Origin: Verrucomicrobiota bacterium
Lineage (GTDB): Bacteria > Verrucomicrobiota > Verrucomicrobiia > Opitutales > Opitutaceae
DNA length: 64,000 nt
Reading direction: 5' to 3'
Assembly (NCBI GenBank): GCA_030605125.1
Contig: JAUWBD010000001.1
Location: 62,001-126,000, forward strand
A program made the position numbers and the translations under genes. Positions 17,549-28,058 of the stretch are shown here, piece after piece. Under the pieces are notes generated by a model. That model was not told the origin of the DNA and made no database searches. It saw only the letters and a program-made list of their open reading frames with translations. How positions within the stretch are numbered: the first letter of the stretch is position 1; each line of letters starts with the position of its first letter.

Positions 17549-20500
17549 GTGACCCTGCCCGACCTCCACGCCGCCCTCGCCTCCGGCCACCTCGAGATCG
17601 CCCGCCGCATCGGCCGCGCCCTCGTCGCCGACCCCGCGACCCACAGCGCCGACACCGTCCTTGGCCTCCACGACGCCCTCGCCGCGCTCACCGACTTCCG
17701 CGAGGCCTCCGCCCTTCTCGACACCCACGCCTCGCTTCTCCGGGCCCGCCCCTTCGACGTCGTCCTCCGCCTCGCCGAGAACGCCCAAACCCTCGCCGCC
17801 GAGACCCACTACCGGATCTCCGACGAGGCCGCCGCCGGCCTCACCATCGACGAATACCTCGTCAAATACCGCGCCCTCGCCGACCACCGCTTCGCCGAGG
17901 CGATCCGCCTCGCCGACACCCCCGCTCTGGTCGCGCAACTCCAGGCCGCCGCCACCCGCTGCAAACGCAAGCTCCCCGCCCTCCCCGACCCGCCCCCGGC
18001 CTCCGCCGAAGTCTCGCCCACCCCGGCCTCCGTATCCGCCGGATCCCTACACGGCCGCCTCGTTCTCCCCGACGGCTCTCCCGCGGCCCAAGTCGTCGTC
18101 ACCCTCGGCCTCGCACCCGAGATCGTCCACGCCGACCCCGCCACCTACCAATCCGACGAGCCCCACTACCGCCCGAAAATCGGCGAACTGCGCGCCCTCA
18201 AAACGACCAGCTCCGCCGACGGCTCCTTCGCCTTCGCCGACGTCCCCGCCGGCACCCACGACTTCCTCGCCGTCACGCTCGACCCTGAGCGCCACGCCAT
18301 CCCCACGCGCTTCGTCGCGCGCGGCTTGGTCGTCTCCTCCGATCGCGCCACCGATACCGGCCCGCTCACCGTCAACGAATGGCGCAGCGCCCCCGCCGCG
18401 CCCTACGCGAGCCCGCATCCCGACATGCTCTCCGCCGACGGCCACACTTGGCGCAAGCTCTCGGATACTCGCCTCCACAACCCGTTCTACTACGAGTTCC
18501 GCCGCCAGGCCCTGCGCCTCCCGCTCCCCGCCGGCCTCGATCCCACGACGCACGCGCTTCGCGTCGAGATCACGCCCGGCCGCGCCGAGCCCTTCCAGAT
18601 CATCGAGCGCGAAGTCCTCCTCTTCACCGGCCTCCCGCAACGCACCAATCTGTCCGTCGCCCTCTTCGCCGCCGACGCCGCGCAACTCCCGGCCCCCTCG
18701 CCCGCCGCCGGCGTCACCCTCACCGAGGAATCTGCCGCCGTGTGGCTCCTCGATACCGGCCGCGCCCGCTTCCGCCTCGCCGGCCCCGCCGCCGCGCTCG
18801 ACGCCGCGCCCATCCTCGCCGTCCAGGGCCCCGACCAACGCTGGCGCGGACAAGGTCGCCTCATCCTCCCCGTCGGCCTCACCGTTTCCTCGCGCGACAC
18901 CTCCGTCCTCACCCGCGGCCCGCTCTTCGTCGAGCTGCGCACCACGCTCCGCCTCTCCAACGGCGCCGACTACGTATTCACATTTTCCGCACACGCCGGC
19001 GAGCCCTTCCTCGGCGTCCGAGAAACCTCGCCCGACGTCCCCGGCGCCGCCTTCGAGTTTTCGCTCGCCGAGTTCTCCGGCGGCCGCGGCTTCCTCCACT
19101 GGACGCCCGAAAAGCCCTTCGGCTCCCGCCACTGGTGGAGCTTGGAGAAAAAAGACGCGCTCATCGCCCGTCTGCCCGAGCAGGTCCCGTGGTGGATTCC
19201 GCCGCAGGGCTTCGCCTATGCGCTCAGCCCCGACAGCATCCGAGAACGGGACTTCATCGGCGTCATGAGCCTGCGCCGCGGCGAATGGATCGACCGTGAG
19301 TTCAACCGTCTCGCCCAGGGCCCGATGGACGCCGACGGCTCCGAAAACCGCGAACTCGACTGGCCCTTCCCCGAGATGGTCGGCTCATCCATCTCCATGA
19401 TCACCGGCCACACCACGGCAGGCGGCGACGTGTTCTTCCGCTTCGGCTGCTTCGACGGTGAGCGCCAATGGGGCCTCTACGTCGGCGAGGTCGGGGCCAA
19501 CACCGGCCTCGAAAAAGAAATCGGCCTCGTCCAGCACGCCTACTCCTCGCCGCGCCTCCAGGAGTTCAAGGATTGGCACTTTGACGTGCCCGACGCCCAC
19601 GCCCGCCCGCACGTCGTCGCCTCGCGCGACTCCCTGCCGCACCTTCGCGCCAAGACCCGCCACCCGCTCCTCGGCAAAGTCTGGGAAAAAATCCGCGCCG
19701 GCATCGTCCCCGGTCCCGCCGGCGGGCTCACCTTCGCCGTCGAGGCCGACCCCGTCGTCGCCTGGCGCCGCCGCCTCGAGCTCGTGCGCATCGCCGAGAT
19801 CCAGGCGCGCAAGGTCCTGCTCGGTCGCGACCGTGGCGACGCCTACTCGCCCGTCATGGGCCGCCCGATCACGCCTTGGGCCGAGGAATACGACCTGCTC
19901 GCCGCCTCCGGCGTGTTTGACGCCGAGGAGGAGCGCACCCTGCGCGCCTACTTCATCCTGATGGGCCACATGTTCATGGAGCCTGACTTCATGAACTTCC
20001 AGTTCAACGCGCGTAACGCCAACTTCGAGGCCGACCGCACCGACATCGTCGGCGCCGTCGGCCTGGTATTCGACGGCCATCCCGACGCCGATAAGTTCCT
20101 CAACCACGTCATCGCGCTGACCAAAAAATCGCTGCTCGTTTACTGCACGCCCGGCAGCGGCAAGTGGTATGAAAACCCCGCCTGCTACTACCTCCAGGCG
20201 TCGAAGTGCCGGATGAACCTCGTCTATCACCTGGTGCGCCACGGTCGCATCCGGCTCGACGAGATTCCGCGCCTCAAAGACTTCCTCCGCTGGGGCATCG
20301 TGCTGCTTCAGCCCCCCACGCCCGTCGCCTACGCCGTCATGCGCGACGGCGGCGGCGCGGAGGTCTTCGACCGCGTGGAGAAAATCCGCCGCGTCCCGCC
20401 CATCGGCGACCACGCCTCCATCGGCCGCTGGATTCCCGAGCACTACGCCACCATCGGCAAACTCTTCCAGGACCTCGACCCCGCCTTCGCCCGCGAACTC

Positions 20501-21799
20501 ACCGACGCCTACTACGCGGCCAACGCCGACGGCTTTCGCCTCGCCACCCGCTACGCCGTCCCCGTCGAACAGATCGGCGAAAACGTGTTTCACGCCGCCA
20601 GCGGCGGGGCCAACTTCGGCAACCTCCCGCTCTTCTTCTCCGTCATCGATCCCGAGGACCTGCCCTCGGCCGTCCCGCCTCTCCCGCTCGTCAGCCGCCG
20701 CCTCGAAGGTTTCGGCGCCGTCTTCCGCCATCAGGTCAACACCAGCCGCGAGGGCTACGTCCTCCTCAAGCAGGGTCCCGGCGGTTACCGCTACCACCGC
20801 ACCGAAGGCAGCTTCATCTTCTTCGCCGACGGCCACCCGCTCGTCTATGACGGCGGCGAGGCCGGCGAGACCTGGCGCCACAGCACGCTCTCGTTCCACG
20901 ATGTCCACATGCCGCTGATGAGCGGCCGCGTCGAACGCTGCTTCGCCACTCCCGCCTTCCACTTCTCGCAAGGCGTGCACCCCGGCGCCGTCGCGCCCGG
21001 CAAGCCCGTCTATCTGAGCGACACCTGCGAGCACGAGCTCGTAGAGGAATCCTACCGCCGCTTCCGCCAGGAGCCTCCCGGCGTCGTCCGCTCGCTCGCC
21101 TGGCTCGGCGGACGCACGCTCATCGTCCACGACGCCATCGACCTGCCCGCCGAGATTCCCTCGCACTGGCACCTCCAGGTAGTCGGAGACGCCCCTTCCG
21201 GCGACGCCGCCTCCGGCTATCTCTTCCCCGGCCGCTTCGGCACCGACCTCCAGGTCCTTTTCCCCGGCCAACAGATCGCCAAGTCTTCCGTCGAATACCT
21301 CCCAATCCTCGAATACCACAGCGAGCCGCATCAATGGTTCGGCCAGCAACACCTGCAGGTCTCCACGCCGGGCGCGCGCGATTACCTCGCCGTCCTCCAC
21401 CCGGTCGGCGATTCCGGCCCCGTATCCGCCGAGGCGATACACCACGCCGGCCGCGTAGTCGGCGCGATCGTGCGCGGCGCGCATGGCGTGGACCGCGTCT
21501 GGTTCGGCCGCAAAAACGCCGTCGCCTCGTCCGACGCCGATCACGACTTCTCCGGCTCCGCCGCTTCGCTGCTCCTGCGCGCGGACGGCGAGACCACGCT
21601 CTCCCTCATCGGCCCCGGCCGTCTCTCCCACCGTGACCTCGCGCTGGAAAGCACCGGCCCCTCCGCCCTGCTCACCCGCCTGGCCGACGGCTCGTTCCAG
21701 CTCCTCGCCGACGGCACGGGCGAGGTCCGCCTGTTCCGCTCCGGCCGCGAACAAGCCTTCACCGTCAACAGCCCCCTCCACCACCTCCTCTCCGCATGA
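17549..21799 (+). CDS. Giant polysaccharide-lyase-like protein (heparinase II/III-like architecture), no signal peptide
   Basis: 1416 aa from GTG 17549; an in-frame stop at 17531 leaves no room for a longer N-terminus. No signal peptide is visible (MTLPDLHAALASGHLEIARR). Order: a helical N-terminal part (about 1-155), a CarboxypepD_reg/SpaA-type Ig domain (about 165-265, HGRLVLPDGSPAAQVVV), a beta-sandwich (about 280-640), a helical toroid-like region (about 680-1000, with FMEPDFMNFQFNARNANFEAD) and a C-terminal beta region including YHRTEGSFIFFADGHPLVYD. The helical-toroid plus beta-sheet order is that of heparinase II/III-like and related exolyases. I cannot name the catalytic residues or substrate. 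Its stop overlaps the GH29 start (ATGA), so the two are coupled. Confidence 0.55.
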   Translation: MTLPDLHAALASGHLEIARRIGRALVADPATHSADTVLGLHDALAALTDFREASALLDTHASLLRARPFDVVLRLAENAQTLAAETHYRISDEAAAGLTIDEYLVKYRALADHRFAEAIRLADTPALVAQLQAAATRCKRKLPALPDPPPASAEVSPTPASVSAGSLHGRLVLPDGSPAAQVVVTLGLAPEIVHADPATYQSDEPHYRPKIGELRALKTTSSADGSFAFADVPAGTHDFLAVTLDPERHAIPTRFVARGLVVSSDRATDTGPLTVNEWRSAPAAPYASPHPDMLSADGHTWRKLSDTRLHNPFYYEFRRQALRLPLPAGLDPTTHALRVEITPGRAEPFQIIEREVLLFTGLPQRTNLSVALFAADAAQLPAPSPAAGVTLTEESAAVWLLDTGRARFRLAGPAAALDAAPILAVQGPDQRWRGQGRLILPVGLTVSSRDTSVLTRGPLFVELRTTLRLSNGADYVFTFSAHAGEPFLGVRETSPDVPGAAFEFSLAEFSGGRGFLHWTPEKPFGSRHWWSLEKKDALIARLPEQVPWWIPPQGFAYALSPDSIRERDFIGVMSLRRGEWIDREFNRLAQGPMDADGSENRELDWPFPEMVGSSISMITGHTTAGGDVFFRFGCFDGERQWGLYVGEVGANTGLEKEIGLVQHAYSSPRLQEFKDWHFDVPDAHARPHVVASRDSLPHLRAKTRHPLLGKVWEKIRAGIVPGPAGGLTFAVEADPVVAWRRRLELVRIAEIQARKVLLGRDRGDAYSPVMGRPITPWAEEYDLLAASGVFDAEEERTLRAYFILMGHMFMEPDFMNFQFNARNANFEADRTDIVGAVGLVFDGHPDADKFLNHVIALTKKSLLVYCTPGSGKWYENPACYYLQASKCRMNLVYHLVRHGRIRLDEIPRLKDFLRWGIVLLQPPTPVAYAVMRDGGGAEVFDRVEKIRRVPPIGDHASIGRWIPEHYATIGKLFQDLDPAFARELTDAYYAANADGFRLATRYAVPVEQIGENVFHAASGGANFGNLPLFFSVIDPEDLPSAVPPLPLVSRRLEGFGAVFRHQVNTSREGYVLLKQGPGGYRYHRTEGSFIFFADGHPLVYDGGEAGETWRHSTLSFHDVHMPLMSGRVERCFATPAFHFSQGVHPGAVAPGKPVYLSDTCEHELVEESYRRFRQEPPGVVRSLAWLGGRTLIVHDAIDLPAEIPSHWHLQVVGDAPSGDAASGYLFPGRFGTDLQVLFPGQQIAKSSVEYLPILEYHSEPHQWFGQQHLQVSTPGARDYLAVLHPVGDSGPVSAEAIHHAGRVVGAIVRGAHGVDRVWFGRKNAVASSDADHDFSGSAASLLLRADGETTLSLIGPGRLSHRDLALESTGPSALLTRLADGSFQLLADGTGEVRLFRSGREQAFTVNSPLHHLLSA

Positions 21800-22998
21800 A
21801 CTGGTTCAACCAAGCCCGCTACGGCATGTTCATCCACTGGGGCCCCTACTCCGCGGGTGGCCGCGGAGAGTGGACCGCCAACCGTGAATTGTATTCCAAA
21901 GACGAATACACTGTGGAGTTTGTCGAAAAGTTCACCGCCGAGAACTATGATCCCCGCCGCTGGGTGGCCCTCGCCAAGGAGGCGGGCATGGGCTACCTCG
22001 TGCTCACCACCCGCCATCACGACGGCTTCTGCCTCTGGGACACCCATACCACCGACTTCAAGGCCACCCGCATCGGCGCCAAGCGCGACCTTGTGCGCGA
22101 CTTCGCAGACGCCGTTCGCGAGGCCGGGCTCAAGGTCGGCTTCTACTTCTCGATGGCCGACTGGTTTCACCCCGACTACCCGGGCGCCCACCGCCGCGAC
22201 TGGCCCGACGCCTGGCCCGACGAAGCCGCGCGCCAACGTTTCGTCGCCTACTACCACGCCCAGCTCGAGGAGCTTATGACCCGCTACGGCCGGATCGACC
22301 TCCTCTGGTATGACGGCTGCATCCCCGCGCCCACCGACGGCACCGCCATCAACACCCGCGTCAAGCAGCTCCAGCCCGACATCCTCATCAACAACCGCAA
22401 CGGCGACCCGCACGATTTCCACAGCTGCGAGCAGGCGATCAAGCCCGCCCCTCCCGGCCACGACTGGGAAGCCTGCATGACGCTCAACGAGAACTGGGGC
22501 TTCCACGCCGGCGACCACCAATGGAAAAACGCCCGGGCCGTCGTCCGCATGCTGACCGAGACCGCCCACGGCGCCGGCAACCTCTTGCTCAACGTGGGCC
22601 CGCGCGCCGACGGCACCCTCCCTCAGCCCTCGGTGGACATCCTCCGCGAGGCCGGCGCGTGGCTGCGGCGCAACCCCGGTTGGCTGCACGGCTCCGACCG
22701 CTGCCCCTTCACTTGGAACAACTGGGGCCGCGTCACGGTGAAGGGCGACCGCATCTACCTGCACATCTTCAACGGCACCGGCCCTCGCCTGCGCCTGGCC
22801 GACATCGGCAACCGCGTGCGCTCCGCCCGCCTGCTCGACGGCGGCGCGCCCGTCGCTTTCCGTCAAACCGACGACCTCGTCATCCTCGACGGTCTGCCCT
22901 GGCCGCTCGCCGACCCGATCGCCACCACGGTCGTGCTCGAGGTCGAGGGCGCGCCGCGCAGCACCCGCGCGCAGACCTCGTTCTGGATCCCGGAGTGA
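21796..22998 (+). CDS. Alpha-L-fucosidase, GH29
   Basis: 400 aa, cytoplasmic (no signal peptide). Removes alpha-L-fucose from oligosaccharides. The GH29 landmarks are clear: WFNQARYGMFIHWGPYS at the start, AKEAGMGYLVLTTRHHDGF (about 61-78), and the nucleophile Asp in LLWYDG (about 173). A short C-terminal beta domain follows. The length is that of compact one-domain GH29 enzymes. The start codon overlaps the stop of the 1416-aa protein (ATGA), implying joint action on the same substrate. It is the last gene of this plus-strand run and ends convergent with the FAD oxidoreductase; no terminator hairpin is obvious in the 123-bp gap. Confidence 0.92.
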   Translation: MNWFNQARYGMFIHWGPYSAGGRGEWTANRELYSKDEYTVEFVEKFTAENYDPRRWVALAKEAGMGYLVLTTRHHDGFCLWDTHTTDFKATRIGAKRDLVRDFADAVREAGLKVGFYFSMADWFHPDYPGAHRRDWPDAWPDEAARQRFVAYYHAQLEELMTRYGRIDLLWYDGCIPAPTDGTAINTRVKQLQPDILINNRNGDPHDFHSCEQAIKPAPPGHDWEACMTLNENWGFHAGDHQWKNARAVVRMLTETAHGAGNLLLNVGPRADGTLPQPSVDILREAGAWLRRNPGWLHGSDRCPFTWNNWGRVTVKGDRIYLHIFNGTGPRLRLADIGNRVRSARLLDGGAPVAFRQTDDLVILDGLPWPLADPIATTVVLEVEGAPRSTRAQTSFWIPE

Positions 22999-23121
22999 CG
23001 CTCACCACACGGCGACTGGTGGGTCAATCGCTCCATCCATCCGGGCGTCTGGACGATGCAGAGGAACCCACGCGCACGGGCAACAACGCGATAGGTCGCC
23101 GCGACTAACGCCGGATCTAGT

Positions 23122-24693
23122 TCATGCTTCCCTGGCGTGCATCTCGGAGTCGCCGGACTTCCGCGTGGCGTCCCAGGCCAAGACCACGCCCGCCTCGCGC
23201 AGTCGCGACGCCAGCTCCGGATAGGCCACCGCCTGCACCGCCACGCCGTCGCGGATCGCGAGCGCGGCGGCGTTGGCCGCCGCCTCGCCGAGCGACATAA
23301 ACACCGGCTCCATGCGAATGGAGCCATAGGCGATGTGCGAGGCCGAGAGGCAGACCGGCACCAGCAGGTTGGCGCATTCCGCCTCCCGCGGCGTGATCGA
23401 GCGATAGCTGATCGGATACGGAGTGAAACCGGCCACCTGCACGTCGCCTTCGTTGCGCACATGGCCGTCGGCGTCCACGAAGCGGCGGCAGTTGTGCGAA
23501 TCCATCGAATACGCGGCCAGCCCCACCGGCTCGGGCGCGAGTCGCGCGCCGGTGCAGTCGTGCTCGGTCATCACGTAGTCGGAGACCATCCGGCGCGCCT
23601 CCCGCACGTAGAGCTGGTGGGGCCAGCCGCCGGTCTCGACAAACTCGTCGCGGCACAGCCCCCACTGCGCGTAGGCCTCGCGAATGTCGGGCGGCACGGC
23701 CGGGTCGTGTTGGTAAAACCAATACAGGCCCTGCTGGTAGGTCACGTGGGCTTGAAACAGCTTTTCGCGCTCGGCGTGGGTCGCCGCCGCCCAACCGTGG
23801 TTTGCGCCGATGAAGTCCGAGGAGACCGCGCCGTGGTTGTTCGTGTCGGTCTTGGTCCGGACGCGCAAACGGTCGAATTTCCTGAACATCTGGCGCCAGC
23901 CCGCCGCGAGATAACGGGCGAGCAATTCGTAGCGCGCGCGGTCGTAGCCGGCGGGCTTGGGAAACGGCAGACGATTGGCCGGATCGTCGGTCATGCAGAC
24001 GCGGAAGTTGTAGGCCTGCAACCGATGGTCGCCCGCGCCGGGCACCGGCAGCCCCGTCTCGATTCCGGCCAGGAGTCCGCTCGCGGGATCGCCGGGCGTC
24101 ACGTAGGGCGAGACGGGAAATTCGAACTGGTGTTTGTCGCGCACCTGCGCGCCGTTGAGCGTCTCGCCGTAGGTCGCGTTGGACTCCCGGCCGATGTGGT
24201 GGGCGACGCCCGCCGCGGCGAGCAGATCCCCCTCGTAGGTCGCGTCGATGAAGATCCGCGCCCGCGCGACGACGCCGCTCTCGGTCTCGAGCGAGACGAT
24301 GCGATTCCCCTCCTTCTTCACCGCCGCCAAAAACTGCCGGCGATGCACGGTCACGCCCGCCTCGCGCACGAGGTCGTCAAAGACCCGCGCGGCCGCCGAG
24401 GGCTCGAAGGTCCACGCCTCGTCCACCCCGTAATGCCGCCCGAGGCGACGGTAGAACTCGCGGGCGACGCCGCCGATCGCGGCCTTGTTACCGATATCGG
24501 TGAAGCCGAGACCGGAGGCCGTCATGCCGCCGATCTTCGCCGCCGGCTCGAGCACGAGCACGGTCAGGCCGAGTCGCGACGCCGCGACGGCCGCCGCGAT
24601 TCCCCCCGCGGTGCCGCCATAGACGCAGACGTCGTAGGCGGACGCAATCTCGGGACGGTTCTTGGCGAAGTCGGAGTGGTGATGACAGAGCAT
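23122..24693 (-). CDS. FAD-dependent oxidoreductase (FAD_oxidored type)
   Basis: 523 aa, cytoplasmic. The N-terminal dinucleotide fold is clear: DVCVYGGTAGGIAAAVAASR (about 20-39), then LVLEPAAKIGGM. The family's FAD-end motifs (SHIAYGSIRMEPVFMSLGEAA near the C-terminus) are present. Members of this FAD_oxidored group are common in glycan loci of Verrucomicrobia and Planctomycetes and probably oxidise sugars or sugar-derived acids; substrate not known. It is the last gene of the ABC importer operon (19-bp gap). A relative is at 43826. Confidence 0.8.
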   Translation of the reverse strand: MLCHHHSDFAKNRPEIASAYDVCVYGGTAGGIAAAVAASRLGLTVLVLEPAAKIGGMTASGLGFTDIGNKAAIGGVAREFYRRLGRHYGVDEAWTFEPSAAARVFDDLVREAGVTVHRRQFLAAVKKEGNRIVSLETESGVVARARIFIDATYEGDLLAAAGVAHHIGRESNATYGETLNGAQVRDKHQFEFPVSPYVTPGDPASGLLAGIETGLPVPGAGDHRLQAYNFRVCMTDDPANRLPFPKPAGYDRARYELLARYLAAGWRQMFRKFDRLRVRTKTDTNNHGAVSSDFIGANHGWAAATHAEREKLFQAHVTYQQGLYWFYQHDPAVPPDIREAYAQWGLCRDEFVETGGWPHQLYVREARRMVSDYVMTEHDCTGARLAPEPVGLAAYSMDSHNCRRFVDADGHVRNEGDVQVAGFTPYPISYRSITPREAECANLLVPVCLSASHIAYGSIRMEPVFMSLGEAAANAAALAIRDGVAVQAVAYPELASRLREAGVVLAWDATRKSGDSEMHAREA

Positions 24694-24712
24694 GAGCGGC
24701 AGCGGGCGGGGC

Positions 24713-25846
<1,134 letters not shown>

Positions 25847-25889
25847 GAGTGAACGAAGGGGATCGGGAGGAGGGAATCGGGAGGGAAGA

Positions 25890-28049
25890 TCACTTCATCG
25901 AGGGCACGATGATGCCGCGCATGATAATCTTTTGGCAGAAGAGGAAGACGATGAGCGTCGGGATGGAGGCCACGACAAAGCCCGCCGTGGTGATCCAGGC
26001 GGAGTTCGACCACCAGATGCTGGCCTGGTAGAGCCAGACGGAGATCGTCCACATCTCGGGGTCCTGACAGATGATCAACGCCCAGGCCCAGCCGTCGTAG
26101 GCGGCCATGAAAGCGCCGAGCGCGTTGATCGCCAGGATGGGCGTCACCATCGGCATGGTGACGAAAAGGAAGATCTGCCACTCGCGCGCACCGTCGATCG
26201 TCGCCGCCTCGTAGAGCTCCTGCGGGAGCGAATCGAAGAAGCCTTTGAGAATAAAGATGCCCATGCCGCTCGCCGCCCCCGGCAGCACCAGGGCGAAGAA
26301 GGTGTTCAACATGCCGAGGTCGCGCATCAGCAGGTAGCCCGGAATGGCGCTGACCATCGCCGGAAAGGCGGAGGTCGCGAGGCAGAAGAGGATGATCTTG
26401 TCCTTGGCGCGCAGGCGAAACCGCGAGAGCGCGTAGCCCGCGATCGGGTTGACCGTGAGCGAGGCGAAGATGCTCAGGATGATGAGCCAGAGGGTGACGG
26501 GGATCGAGTTGCCCTGGTCCACCAGGAAACGGCCGATCGTGCTGTAGTTGAACCACGCGGGCGCGATGGCGAAGGAGCCGCGATGTTCGCGGTAGGTGAC
26601 GGCGTAGGCCTTGTCCAAGGGCATGCGCGCCTCCTCCCAGTGGGCTAGGTTCCAGCCGTAGGCGGCGTTGAGCGTATCCAGGTTTCCGTGACGCTCGCGA
26701 AGGAACGCCTGGTAGGCCGCGTCCGCCGAGCCGATGACGCGATCCTCCGCGCCCAGCGTGCGGACAAAGGCCGCCCACACCTCACGCACGCCGACGGAGC
26801 CGTCGGCCCGGGCCGGCGGGAGGGATTCGGCGAGCGGAAAGTCCGCCCATTCGCGATGCGAGGTGCCCAGTATCTGGTTAAGCGACGGCACGCGCTCGTA
26901 GGTGCGCTCAAGGAAAGCCTCGTAGCGGGCGCGCAGCTCGGGCGTGACGACGAGTCGGACGTGGCGGAGCGGATACTGGGTCTCGACGAAGCTGCGCCAG
27001 AGCTCGCGCAGGCCGTCGAAGCCCTCGGCGGGCAGCGGGAAAGGCGTCTGCTCGAGGCTCGCGTAGCCGGTGCCGGCGAGCCGGTTGTAGCGCCCGATGT
27101 CGAAGCGCTCGCCGGCGCCGAGCGCGAGGCGCTCGCGCGTGCGGTCGCCCGTGAGATAGTCGATCCATGCCCGCCGCAGGGAATAGGGCTGGGTGGGCGC
27201 GAGCGGAGCATGCTCGCGGGCAAACCGGCGCCACAGTTCCCGCTCCTCCACCGAGGCGTCAAAGGGTAGCGGCGAGAGGCGGGAGGCCTCCGCGGACGAA
27301 AGGCCCTCGGCGCGAAGAAACGAACGCCAGGCGGATTGCACGCCGGGCGTCGCCGCTCCGTGCAGGAGATGGTGGCGCAGCACCGTGTAGTCCTCCCACT
27401 TGGCGTTGCCGCGGGGAAACCACGACTGCTGCCACATCGGCGAGCGGCGCTCGCTGTCGAAGCGGATGGCGATGTAGTTCTCGATCGGCACGCCCCAGCG
27501 CGCGGAGAGCCGCTCCAGCGCCGCACGCTCCAGCGCCTTGCCGCGCAGCCTCGCTTCGGGATCGGCGCGGCGCGCCTGCTCCTCGTAGTGCCGCAACATC
27601 GTCTCCGCCGCGAATTCGTTGGTGAAGATCGCGCGGGTGTCGTCGAGCGAGTAGCCGAGCGTGAAGTCCGAGTAGTCGGCGGCCTGCGTGCGCCAGCGCG
27701 AGAACTCGGCCTCGTCGGCGTCGAGGTAGCGGCGCCCGACCTCGTCCACTCGTTCGGTGTCGAGGCCGATCGCGCGCCAGGTCGTCCAGCCCGCCGGACG
27801 CTCGGGCAGGATGTCCGCCGCGACGGAAAACATCGGCAGGCCTTTCATGAAGCGGTCCGAGGACGACCAGAGCGAGCGCGGCACGATCGAGAAGCGCTCG
27901 TAGTCGAAGCTGTTCGTGACCGACCCCGTGAGGGTGATCATGAACGGGATCGCCATGCTCGCCCCGAAGAAGACGAGATTGGCGTAGATCAACCAGACGA
28001 AGCTTCGCTGGGACCAGGTGCGTTTGCCGACGACGGAGAGGAGGGGCAT
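25890..28049 (-). CDS. ABC sugar permease (MalG type) with about 440-aa periplasmic insertion
   Basis: 719 aa, against about 280 for ordinary MalG-type subunits. TM1 (about 16-40) is followed by a soluble insert from about 50 to 490; then the usual five helices and the EAA loop ([14 protein letters not shown]) follow in order, ending IIVPSMK. The insert lies in the first periplasmic loop. It contains units of about 75-85 residues that I can align by eye: a YxAFL start, an LNxxxGT or LNxxYG step, a W/FPL patch and an E(L/V)WxxFV helix. The LN...YG motif resembles the loop seen in GH42-type beta-galactosidases. Probably contacts the binding protein or glycan. Nine bp separate it from the fusion gene. 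Confidence 0.85.
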   Translation of the reverse strand: MPLLSVVGKRTWSQRSFVWLIYANLVFFGASMAIPFMITLTGSVTNSFDYERFSIVPRSLWSSSDRFMKGLPMFSVAADILPERPAGWTTWRAIGLDTERVDEVGRRYLDADEAEFSRWRTQAADYSDFTLGYSLDDTRAIFTNEFAAETMLRHYEEQARRADPEARLRGKALERAALERLSARWGVPIENYIAIRFDSERRSPMWQQSWFPRGNAKWEDYTVLRHHLLHGAATPGVQSAWRSFLRAEGLSSAEASRLSPLPFDASVEERELWRRFAREHAPLAPTQPYSLRRAWIDYLTGDRTRERLALGAGERFDIGRYNRLAGTGYASLEQTPFPLPAEGFDGLRELWRSFVETQYPLRHVRLVVTPELRARYEAFLERTYERVPSLNQILGTSHREWADFPLAESLPPARADGSVGVREVWAAFVRTLGAEDRVIGSADAAYQAFLRERHGNLDTLNAAYGWNLAHWEEARMPLDKAYAVTYREHRGSFAIAPAWFNYSTIGRFLVDQGNSIPVTLWLIILSIFASLTVNPIAGYALSRFRLRAKDKIILFCLATSAFPAMVSAIPGYLLMRDLGMLNTFFALVLPGAASGMGIFILKGFFDSLPQELYEAATIDGAREWQIFLFVTMPMVTPILAINALGAFMAAYDGWAWALIICQDPEMWTISVWLYQASIWWSNSAWITTAGFVVASIPTLIVFLFCQKIIMRGIIVPSMK

Positions 28050-28058
28050 GGTAATCGA

